Position numbers and translations under genes: made by a program. Shown piece after piece: positions 55,708 to 64,000 of a stretch of 64,000 bases of DNA; the first letter of the stretch is position 1; the number at the start of each line of letters is the position of its first letter. A model generated the notes under the pieces. It did no database searches. It was not told where the DNA came from and saw only the letters and a program-made list of their open reading frames with translations. Source of the stretch: Clytia hemisphaerica (taxonomy: Eukaryota; Cnidaria; Hydrozoa; Leptothecata; Clytiidae); assembly GCA_902728285.1 (NCBI GenBank), contig CACVBU010000259.1:62001-126000 (forward strand). Reading direction: 5' to 3'.

Positions 55708-56397
55708 TAGTAGGGGAAATTTGTTCGTTTTTTTGAGGTCGCTCTATTTTTTTAGTCAAAGCACTTGTTATACATTTTTGGAAAGCTAAGGGGTAGGGAA
55801 ATCAAAATAACTTGGGTGCCAATTTTATTTCGGACACTTTGGTGTGATTTTTGGACAAATACGACGGTCTCGGGCAAAAATCATAGGGTGAAAAGTTAAT
55901 GAAAATTTCAGCTTGAGAAAACGGAGACCTGTTGTATATTTTTGGAAAGCTCTCAAAAAATTAAGATTAGTGATATATTGCGAGTATAGGTGATTTCAGT
56001 ACCTAACTCGAGATATTGAGCTTCCGAAAGCGCAAAAACTGGACAAAACAGCTGTTTCTGGCTGAAAAACACTGAAAAACACTGTTTTTAAGGATTAATA
56101 TCTCGAGTTAGGTAAAGAAATCACCTATACTCGCAATATATCACTAATCTTAATTTTTTGAGAGCTTTCCAAAAATATACAACAGGTCTCCGTTTTCTCA
56201 AGCTGAAATTTTCATTAATTTTTCACCCTATGATTTTTGCTCGAGACCGTCGCATTTGTCCGAAAATCACACCAAAGTGTCCGAAACAAAATTGGCACCC
56301 AAGTTATTTTGATTCCCCTACCCCTTAGCTTTCCAAAAATGTATAACAAGTGCTTTGACTAAAAAAATCGAGCGATTTTACAAATTTCCCCCTACTA
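55708..56397. mobile_element. 690-bp foldback element with TAG...CTA ends and CTT duplication
   Basis: Two arms of roughly 330 bp pair along almost their whole length around a centre near 56060. Ends TAGTAGGGG / CCCCCTACTA. CTT is duplicated at 55705-55707 and 56398-56400. It interrupts the endonuclease frame exactly, which confirms the borders. TAG ends plus a 3-bp duplication are shared with the Academ-like element at 39891-47271. Confidence 0.9.
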
Positions 56398-57669
56398 CTT
56401 GTCATGAATCAGATTGGTCATCGAAAGAACATTATCCTACTGGGAGATATAAATATTGACATGCTCAAAGATAGCTCACTTGCTGCAACATTTAAACGCA
56501 TGCTTTATACATACAACTTGAAAAATATTATAAAAGATCCGACACGCATCACACCAACACCAACATCCTCCACTTTAATTGATCTAGCAATTCTCTCAAA
56601 CCCTTCTTCAGTTGCAATTTCTGGAAGCTTCAATACATGTATATCAGATCATAACCTTGTTTTTGCAAACCTTGATATTGCCCTCAGAAGGCAAAATGCA
56701 CCCAAGTTGATCACAGTTAGTAACTATAAGGATATTAATATGAACAATCTGAGATATGATCTTGAAAGCGCACCTTGGAGCTTGATCGACTTGTTTGATG
56801 ATCCTGATGATGTTAAGGCAGGCAACCTTAAGTTCTCAAAATCTCAGAGTCCCAAACAACACTCCCACCATTTTTCACAGTGTCATTTTCTGTGTCTTCA
56901 TTTGTTTTTGTCATGTTTGTTTACATTTTTTGGTTTGGTCTGCAATTTACACACTTTTCTACCACTTTTGGTATTTTTCTTTAGTTTGTGAAATTTATAT
57001 GTTTGGTCAGTATTTTATTCATTAATTTATTTCATTTTTTGTCAAACTAATTTTTGGTCTGTAATTTATGCATCTGTTCTGCAGAATGCATAAATAGAGG
57101 TCATTTCAGCCACTTGCCTCACTTCAACAGAGACATTCAAGGAGTCAACATCAAATTAGTCTCTTATCAATGCAAACTTAGTCACTTTTCATACACTTGG
57201 TGTTAGTAACACACCCTGTGTACATGCTGCCTACACAGCTTTCACATTCAGGCCAGCTGGTGAGTTTTTCTCTTTTTGCTTTCCCTTCCTTTGCCTTTTG
57301 CTTTCTTACAGTGGCTATTAGGTTTAAGATACATTTTTCATTACTTATTTTTCTACTAGCATTCAATTATACTTAGCTTACACATAGAACTTTGTCATTC
57401 AAACTTCAATTTTACTTTATTTTCATATATACATTAGGACTTAGTTTTTGTTCAATTTTCTATTTCAGTTTGAACATATTCAATGCACACTACAGTGTTA
57501 ACCGTTACGAACACGGCTTCCGCCTACCTTCATTGACTCCTATCCTGTTTGCTCATCTCTGACCCCACATTCAAACAGAGCCGCTATCAACCGTTATCAA
57601 CATAAACTGATGCATCACCACATCACGCACTGTTCAATCAACATTCACCGACCAACCGCTGTTTGGTAG

Positions 57670-59763
57670 ATGAGTTATAACTTGAGACCGAAAAATCGTT
57701 TCAACTTCAAGACTTATGGAAACACTGGGAATAAGACTCAACTCAACTCAACCGTAAGTGATACAACTCATTTGTCGTCCGACTCAACTCACTTCTCGTC
57801 CGACTCAACTCACTTGTCGTCCGACTCAACTCACTTGTCGTCCGACTCAACTCACTTGTCGTCCGACTCAACTCACTTGTCGTCCGACTCAAACTCACTT
57901 GTCGTCCGACTCAACTCACTTGTCGTCCGACTCAACTCACTTGTCGTCCGACTCAACTCACTTGTCGTCCGACTCAACTCACTTGTCGTCCGACTCAACT
58001 CACTTGTCGTCCGACTCAACTCACTTGTCGTCCGACTCAACTCACTTGTCGTCCGACTCAACTCACTTGTCGTCCGACTCAACTCACTTGTCGTCCGACT
58101 CAACTCACTTGTCGTCCGACTCAACTCGTCGTCCGACTCACTCACGTGTCGTCCGACCAACTTCAAACCGTCGTCCGACCAACTTCAACCGTCGTCCGAC
58201 CAACTTCAACTGTCGTCCGACCAACTTCAACTGTCGTCCGACCAACTTCAACTGTCGTCCGACCAACTTCAACCGTCGTCCGACCAACTTCAACCGTCGT
58301 CCGACCAACTTCAACCGTCGTCCGACCAAGTCATCCAAATGGACGGTAAACCAGAAGTTAAAGCATTGTTGTTCTCGCTCATTGGCTATCAAGATGAAAT
58401 CCTTGACATCATTCAAGACTTTGCTCCACCTCTAATCAAACAATCGACTGATGTCATGAAACGTTGCATCACTGACATCCAGGCGCTCCGCAAGAAGTAC
58501 AGAGATAAAGATAGAGAGCTACGTTTCTTACTCCAAGACCATCGAGACTCTCTGGAAAACTATGAACAAAAATATGGTAAGCCATACTCTTCAACAATTA
58601 ATGAGGTTGCTACCTATGTCCAAATTATTCAGAAACAAATTCAAGATATTGATCTTACCACTACCAAAGAGACTCAATCTGTCAATTCTCAAAAATCAAC
58701 CTTTATCGCTGAAGAAGCTACACGGGCAATAGAATATCTCACCAAAGTCTTTACCGTCACCATCACAACTGTTACAAATGATGACTTGAAATTACGCAAA
58801 AAGCAACTACAATCACGCATGTCAGAAGTTAGCACTATCTCAGAAAACCTAAAGGAACTGATTGAACTCAACACCAGTGCAGCAGTCTATGGTCCAATCA
58901 AGACAAACTACGATACACTTCACAAATCTGCTCAACAGTATGAAAAGACCATAAACGATGAAATGAAATCTCGAGAACTTGATAAACTTGACTCTTTCAA
59001 AAAGGTTCAACTAAATATCAAATTGCCCAAATTCATTGGTTACGAAGCTGAGATTGATATTTACACATTCATTGACAACTTCAAAAAACTTTATTCTGAT
59101 CACGTACCAACATCCTTACAACCAGACTTTGTGAAAAACAATCACCTTGGAAAACATGCGTTTGAACTTGTTAAGAACGTAAATGACATCGATGAAATCT
59201 GGCTTCGACTCAAGGACGCCTTTGGAGACCGAAAGCTACTACTTTCGCAAAAGCTCGCAACCCTCACATCCATTGATATGAAGGTTAAAGACTCAACCAA
59301 GATCACAGAATCGCTCAGCAAAATCGTCAATACCATGCGAGATTTGATGCTTCTAGCCTCAACGCATCACATCGAGAATGAATTATACTATGGGGACGCA
59401 CTTACACACCTCTCAAACAAGTTGGGCCAAAGCAGACTGATGAGATGGCTTACATACAGCTGTGACAATCCGAGAGAGGGAAAATATAAATGGAAGCTCA
59501 TGATCGACTTTTTGGAGAAGGAGATCAAAATCCAACAACAAGTTACCATCCTTCACTCAAATGTTGGCACCACCCCTGGGAAAGACAAGGATAAAGATGG
59601 AAGGCAGAAAGGAAGAGGATCATCCTACTTTGGTCAACAACCAAGACAACCAACACCACCTCAACAACCATCATTGTCAACATGCTTCATTTGTGGTGCC
59701 AATGATCACGTTCCGACCAATGGCCCGAAGAACACCAAGCTGATACCAATACTTCTCGTGTAA
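57670..59763 (+). CDS. BEL/Pao gag-like protein with expanded repeat region
   Basis: 697 codons from the ATG at 57670. Residues about 30-215 are encoded by the 21-bp minisatellite. About 215-440 is coiled-coil-like. About 440-640 contains the gag core typical of BEL/Pao (KLPKFIGYEAEIDIYTFIDN, LRLKDAFGDRKLLL). A basic Gln/Pro-rich linker leads to a zinc-knuckle start (CFICGANDHVPTNG) before the stop. The usual continuation of this family lies in the next frame just downstream, so the stop follows a frame change near 59741-59750. Old or damaged copy, or a programmed shift. Confidence 0.9.
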   Translation: MSYNLRPKNRFNFKTYGNTGNKTQLNSTVSDTTHLSSDSTHFSSDSTHLSSDSTHLSSDSTHLSSDSTHLSSDSNSLVVRLNSLVVRLNSLVVRLNSLVVRLNSLVVRLNSLVVRLNSLVVRLNSLVVRLNSLVVRLNSLVVRLNSLVVRLNSSSDSLTCRPTNFKPSSDQLQPSSDQLQLSSDQLQLSSDQLQLSSDQLQPSSDQLQPSSDQLQPSSDQVIQMDGKPEVKALLFSLIGYQDEILDIIQDFAPPLIKQSTDVMKRCITDIQALRKKYRDKDRELRFLLQDHRDSLENYEQKYGKPYSSTINEVATYVQIIQKQIQDIDLTTTKETQSVNSQKSTFIAEEATRAIEYLTKVFTVTITTVTNDDLKLRKKQLQSRMSEVSTISENLKELIELNTSAAVYGPIKTNYDTLHKSAQQYEKTINDEMKSRELDKLDSFKKVQLNIKLPKFIGYEAEIDIYTFIDNFKKLYSDHVPTSLQPDFVKNNHLGKHAFELVKNVNDIDEIWLRLKDAFGDRKLLLSQKLATLTSIDMKVKDSTKITESLSKIVNTMRDLMLLASTHHIENELYYGDALTHLSNKLGQSRLMRWLTYSCDNPREGKYKWKLMIDFLEKEIKIQQQVTILHSNVGTTPGKDKDKDGRQKGRGSSYFGQQPRQPTPPQQPSLSTCFICGANDHVPTNGPKNTKLIPILLV
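57773..58334. repeat. 21-bp coding minisatellite, two sub-families (~17 and ~8 units)
   Basis: First array: TCAACTCACTTGTCGTCCGAC, about 17 units to 58143. Second array: TCGTCCGACCAACTTCAACCG (C/T variants), about 8 units from 58149. The arrays share the TCGTCCGAC core. Single-base indels (extra A near 57891; a shortened unit near 58120; extra A near 58165) move the gag frame between repeat phases. Several other frames on both strands are open across it. Confidence 0.95.
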
Positions 59764-60715
59764 GACGTTCGTAGACATGACAGCCGACCAACGTCTGAAG
59801 TTCCTCAAAGACAACAGCCTGTGCCATCAATGCCTCTACCCTGGAGCGAAGATCAGCACAGGCAAACACAATGAAGGGAGATGTCAACACAGATTTATTT
59901 GTCAACATCCGTCACACGCTAATGAAAAGATCAAGAAGCATATCCTTGTCTGCGACGAACACAAGCTGGAACAAGTCAACAAGGACATCCTGGAACACTA
60001 CAAGGACGTTTGCATCCGAAAACATCCACTACCAACCTATTCAAAGGACATCAGGATTTATCATAGTACATTCAAATCAAATCATCATCAACAAGTGGAT
60101 GACTCAAACAATGCTATCTTTATGCTACAGTCAATCTGCATCAACAAGCAAACGTACACGATCTTCTACGACACTGGCTGCAGTGACTTTGTCAGTCGCT
60201 TCGAAGCAGTCAGACACCTGGGACCCAACGCTGTCAAACACTCATCATACGAAGTCGAAATGAATGGTGTTGGTGGCTCAAAGAATGTATCAAGACGTGG
60301 TATCTACAAAATATCAATTCCACTCAGCCATGGATCACAAGCCGTGATGATTGGCCCATGTATGGATCGTATCACTGAAACCTTTCCACAATATCCACTA
60401 CAGGGAAAAGTTTACGATGACATCAAAGATTGCTACATCAAGGAAGGTAACAATATTCAATTCCTTCCTAGCGTTCCTAAATCAATCGGAGGTGATGTAG
60501 ATTTCATGATTGGGATGAAGTACAATCGCTATTTTCCAGAACCTGTCTTTCAACTACCATCCGGACTTACCATATACAGATCACAGTTCGTCAACACAGA
60601 TGGTTCATTTGGCATCATTGGGGGACCTCATGAGGTCTTCAACAGGATTGGTGCAGCACACTTATCAACACACTTTGTATCAAACCAACTTCGTCTTTTT
60701 TCACAATGGGTATGA
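59744..60715 (+). CDS. BEL/Pao zinc-binding and aspartic protease region
   Basis: Frame open from 59744 (ATG at 59777) to the stop at 60713-60715. The N-terminal part has a Cys/His cluster (CHQCLYPGA, CQHRFICQHPSH) typical of this family. A pepsin-type catalytic site YDTGCSDF lies at about residues 131-138 counted from the ATG. It is one base out of phase with gag upstream and with pol downstream. Confidence 0.9.
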   Translation, partial: YQYFSCKTFVDMTADQRLKFLKDNSLCHQCLYPGAKISTGKHNEGRCQHRFICQHPSHANEKIKKHILVCDEHKLEQVNKDILEHYKDVCIRKHPLPTYSKDIRIYHSTFKSNHHQQVDDSNNAIFMLQSICINKQTYTIFYDTGCSDFVSRFEAVRHLGPNAVKHSSYEVEMNGVGGSKNVSRRGIYKISIPLSHGSQAVMIGPCMDRITETFPQYPLQGKVYDDIKDCYIKEGNNIQFLPSVPKSIGGDVDFMIGMKYNRYFPEPVFQLPSGLTIYRSQFVNTDGSFGIIGGPHEVFNRIGAAHLSTHFVSNQLRLFSQWV

Positions 60716-63700
60716 CGTTAATCCAGACATTCGTTTACTCGGTTATCTATCACAAATTGGTGACGTCTTCAACAGTAAGAGTAATCATTTTGATGATGAA
60801 CAATCAACAATCAACACCTTCAACGAAGCAGAACGTGCTGGAAGTGAACAAACTTTTCGTTGCGTCAGTTGCAGAGGATGTGCCAAATGCAAAAACCTCA
60901 CCAACGAGATCATGAGCATCAAAGAAGAAACTGAACAACAATTCATAGATGATTCTGTCACAGTGGACATACAAAACCACCAGTCAATTGCTACTCTTCC
61001 ACTCATGGACAGTCCAAGCAGATTATCTCCAAATCGAGGCATTGCTCTCAAAGTGTATAATCAACAGCTTCACAGACTCGTCAAAAACCCTGATGACAAA
61101 GATGACATCATTAACTCCGAACACAAACTCCAAAAACTTGGCTACGTCGACTATGTCAAAAACCTCCCGAAGGAAATGCAACAGTCATTGGCGCAATCAA
61201 ATCTACAAAATTACATCCCATGGCGCGCCGTTTGGAAAGAATCATCAGTATCAACACCATGTCGGGTGGTATTCGATGCATCCATGACCACCAACTCTGG
61301 ATTTTCGCTCAATGACCTTCTCGCCAAGGGAAGGAATAACATGAACCGTCTTGTTGACATCTTCGTGCGGTGGAGGTGTCACTCCGTGGTTTTCCACACA
61401 GATGTTCAAAAAATGTACAATTCAATCAAACTACATCCAAGCCACTGGGGTCTTCAGCGTTACCTTTGGCAAGATCAGCTCGACTCTACAAAGCCACCAG
61501 AAGAAAAAGTGATCAAAACCCTCATATATGGAATCAAATCAAGTGGCAATCAAGCAGAAAGAGGATTGAGGGAAACTGCACGACTGTTCAAAGATGAGTA
61601 TCCACAAATCCATCAAATAGTTTCAAATGATGTGTATGTCGACGATTGCCTATCAGGAGCACCAACAGTCAACTTGGCCCACAAACTGGCAGACGATCTT
61701 GAAGTTGTCATCAGTCATGGTGGTTTCAGTCTAAAAGGGTTCACTTTCTCTGGACAAAGACCACAAGAATCACTATCAAATGATGGAGAAACAGTATCAG
61801 TGGCTGGACTTAGATGGTTCCCTCATGAAGACGAAATCTCACTTGATGTACAACAGCTCAACTTTGCCAAGAAGTCACGAGGGCGAAAACCAACACTGCA
61901 ATCTACAATCCCAAAGGATCTAACTCGACGTCAATGTGTTGCCAAAGTTGCAGAGTTATATGACATCACCGGACTTATCACTCCAATTGTAGCAACCATG
62001 AAGTTGGACCTCCACGATCTGGTCAAAAGAAAGATGGATTGGGATGACGTCCTTCCAGATAACCTCAGAAGTCTCTGGATCAATCATTTCGAGATGATGG
62101 ATGAAATCAAGAAAGTCAGATTCAAACGTGCAATCATCCCAGACGATGCAGCAAACTTGGACATCCAGACACTTGAATTTGGTGATGCCAGCAAATATCT
62201 TGTCTGTATCGCTATTTATGTCAGATTCCAAAGGAAAAATGGATTGCATTCGTGTCAACTCATATTTGGTCGTTCAAAACTGATTTCACAAGAGTACACC
62301 CAACCAAGGGCTGAATTGTTTGCTTCAATGATCAATGCTCATTCAGGACATACCATCAAACAAGCCCTCAAAGACAAGCACAAGTCTTCCATAAAATTCA
62401 CAGATTCACAGATCACATTATATTGGATTAGCAATGACAACCTGAATCTCAAGCAATGGACAAGAAATAGAGTTTCAGAAATACACCGATTCACAGACAT
62501 CAATGAATGGAAATACTTAAAGTCCGAAGACATGATCGCAGACTTGGGCACAAGAAGATGTGAATCAATCAAAGAAATAGATCAAAATTCTCACTGGATC
62601 CAAGGATATCCATGGATGAATCAAGACGCATCAACATTTCCAGACCAATCAGTTCAGGAAATCTCACTCAATGCTCAGGAGAAACAACTCAAACAACTCA
62701 TGAAAAAGGAATCAAGGGATGATGATCGAAAAGAAGTTATCAATTGCTTCATTTCCTCCACAAAACTAACACTTCCTGAGGCTATATCAGACAGGTACAA
62801 GTTATCATGCTACTTGTTGGATCCCAACTTCAAAAGATTTCACACGGTCATCAGAATCATGGGATATGTCATCAAATACATCAATGCTCTTCGAAAGAAA
62901 TTTACCATAACTTCTAAAATCAATCCTCTAAATCAATTACCATCTTTGACCGATGAGGATATCAGCAACTCCAGACAATACTTCTTCAAGAAGGCAACAC
63001 AAGAGGTGAAGCACTTCAACGATCGATCAAAGTTCAAGAAGATCTCAGAGGAAAAGGATGGAATTCTTTACTTCACTGGACGTATCCTGCCAACCGATCA
63101 AATCTCTACACTTGGAAAGGCAACATCCACGATGAAGGACCTCACTGCTTCAACCTTTTGCGTCCCACTTGTCGACAAGAATTCCCCATTGGCATATTCA
63201 ATTATTATGGACATTCATTGGAATCACCCCACCGCTATGCACTCAGGAGTGGAAACAACATGGCGTTACGTTCTTCAGCAATGTTATATCTTAGAAGGAC
63301 GATCACTGGTCAAGATGGTCAGATCATCCTGTCCACGATGTCGCTACCTGCTAAAGCGGAAGTTCAATGTCATCATGGGTCCTCTCTCAGAGGATAATCT
63401 CAAAATTGCACCTGCTTTCTACACCACAATGACTGATCTGGCTGGTCCATTCTTATCATACTCCCAGCATCACAAACGAACCACAGTCAAAATTTGGCTG
63501 GTAGTATTTTGCTGTGCAACAACGACATCAACAAAAATCAAGGTCATGGATAATTATGACACTCTTGCTTTTCTTCAAGCATTTACAAGATTGGCATGTG
63601 AAGTGGGCTATCCAAAAAAGCTACTTGTGGATGAGGGAAGTCAACTAATAAAAGCATGTGAAACCATGGAATTGAACCTCGTCGATATTCAACAACATCT

Positions 63701-64000
63701 ACATTCCAAGCTCAACATTGAATTTGCCACGTGTCCTGTTGGAGGACATAATGTTCATGGTCGGGTTGAGAGAAAGATATCTGAAATCAAGAAGTCAATT
63801 GAAAAATCTATCAACAAAGAACGTCTATCCATATTGCATTGGGAAACACTTGCATCAACCATCTCAAACACAATCAACAATTTACCACTAGCTGTTGGAA
63901 ATCATAAACATTTCGAGATGTCAGATCTACTAACTCCAAATCGTCTACTTCTTGGGCGTAACAATGAAAGATCACCGACAGAACCATTATCTGTGTCTAA
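60690..64000 (+). CDS. BEL/Pao pol: reverse transcriptase, RNase H, integrase (partial, open at window end)
   Basis: The frame with codons at positions divisible by 3 is open from about 60630 to 64000, about 1100 codons, with no stop. Reverse transcriptase runs about 61100-61900: CRVVFDAS, VFHTDVQKMYNSIKL (first Asp) and NDVYVDDCLSG (catalytic YVDD). RNase H region: FGDASKYLVC, QPRAELFASM and FTDSQITLYWI. Integrase: an HHCC zinc module near 63200-63350 (HWNHPTAMHSG...CPRC) and core residues in TDLAGPF, VDEGSQL and VERKISEIK. The 5' limit is uncertain because the frame changes near a six-T run at 60696-60701. The 3' end, including the integrase C terminus, is outside the window. Confidence 0.92.

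Larger units (their letters stand above)
54440..56830 (+). pseudogene. Non-LTR retrotransposon endonuclease region, split by two nested insertions
   Basis: Three separated pieces encode parts of an APE-type endonuclease: HINVNGLLHKIEQI (about 54508-54557), CKFDILAITETHL...KDAKNNWGGVLIYHL (55405-55707) and NIILLGDINIDML...TLIDLAILSN...CISDHNLVFANL (56401-56830). Conserved endonuclease motifs (ITETHL, GDINID, SDHN) are present. Apart from the two insertions at 54558-55396 and 55708-56397 with their target duplications, the reading frame is continuous. After about 56830 the similarity stops, apparently where the BEL/Pao element begins. No reverse transcriptase of this copy is in the window. Confidence 0.88.
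56880..64000 (+). mobile_element. BEL/Pao-type LTR retrotransposon, runs off the window
   Basis: Contains gag, protease, reverse transcriptase, RNase H and integrase in that order with BEL/Pao-type motifs. The 56880-57669 stretch should hold the 5' LTR and leader (a TATA-like CATAAATAGAG lies near 57087), but the 3' LTR is outside the window, so LTR limits and primer-binding site cannot be fixed. The left border is placed where the preceding endonuclease similarity ends and is approximate. Confidence 0.85.

Noticed and set aside
57873-58416. Minus-strand ORFs across gag (SELSRTT and KLVGRRL repeats)
   Set aside because: They are shadows of the 21-bp coding minisatellite.

Overview
This is a 64 kb stretch of AT-rich eukaryotic nuclear DNA, almost certainly from an animal. 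It carries spliced genes with GT-AG introns, orthologues of metazoan folliculin and COP9 signalosome subunit 7, and a dense mix of DNA transposons, foldback MITEs, a tRNA-derived SINE, non-LTR elements, a Penelope-like remnant and a BEL/Pao retrotransposon. The mix (Academ-type, Penelope-like, BEL/Pao and PHD-containing non-LTR elements) fits a cnidarian or another non-vertebrate animal. That placement is inference; nothing in the window fixes the species.

Layout. 1-8.3 kb is repeats: a dispersed element ending in 20-bp tandem repeats, a Penelope-like foldback (1422-2108), a 3.8 kb Mutator-like element with a perfect 9-bp target duplication (3434-7251), and a 345-bp MITE (7302-7646). 8443-9774 (+) encodes a protein with five ubiquitin-like folds and a C-terminal CaaX box. 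11.0-14.0 kb (-) holds four exons of a gene with a cyclic-nucleotide-binding domain; its 3' exons were not found. 14-27 kb is mostly repeats plus one orphan single-exon ORF (23898-24380, +). 27474-37502 (-) is a complete folliculin (FLCN) gene of 20 coding exons, predicting 552 aa, with every splice phase consistent; many introns hold MITEs, and others hold a SINE and a 5S-rRNA-derived fragment. 38545-39342 (-) is an uninterrupted COP9 subunit 7 (CSN7) gene.

39891-47271 is the highlight: a 7381-bp DNA transposon with ~0.7 kb terminal inverted repeats, a TTA target duplication, and one six-exon gene that stays open for 1575 codons. The product has Cys/His clusters, an XPG/FEN-like (PIN-type) nuclease signature and a C-terminal eight-cysteine module. 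I assign it to, or near, the Academ superfamily; it looks intact enough to be autonomous.

48-57 kb is a graveyard of PHD/endonuclease/reverse-transcriptase non-LTR elements. Two nested insertions (a hAT-like element at 54558-55396 and a 690-bp foldback at 55708-56397) interrupt one endonuclease reading frame, and their target duplications define their borders exactly. From about 56.9 kb to the window end lies a BEL/Pao element: gag with a 21-bp coding minisatellite, a protease-bearing ORF, and a pol frame (reverse transcriptase, RNase H, integrase) that is open to the last base. Two frame changes separate these parts.

FLCN (nutrient sensing at the lysosome) and CSN7 (cullin deneddylation) lie head-to-tail on the minus strand. 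I see no sign that they form one transcription unit. The transposon gene is divergent from CSN7 and starts about 1.6 kb from it.
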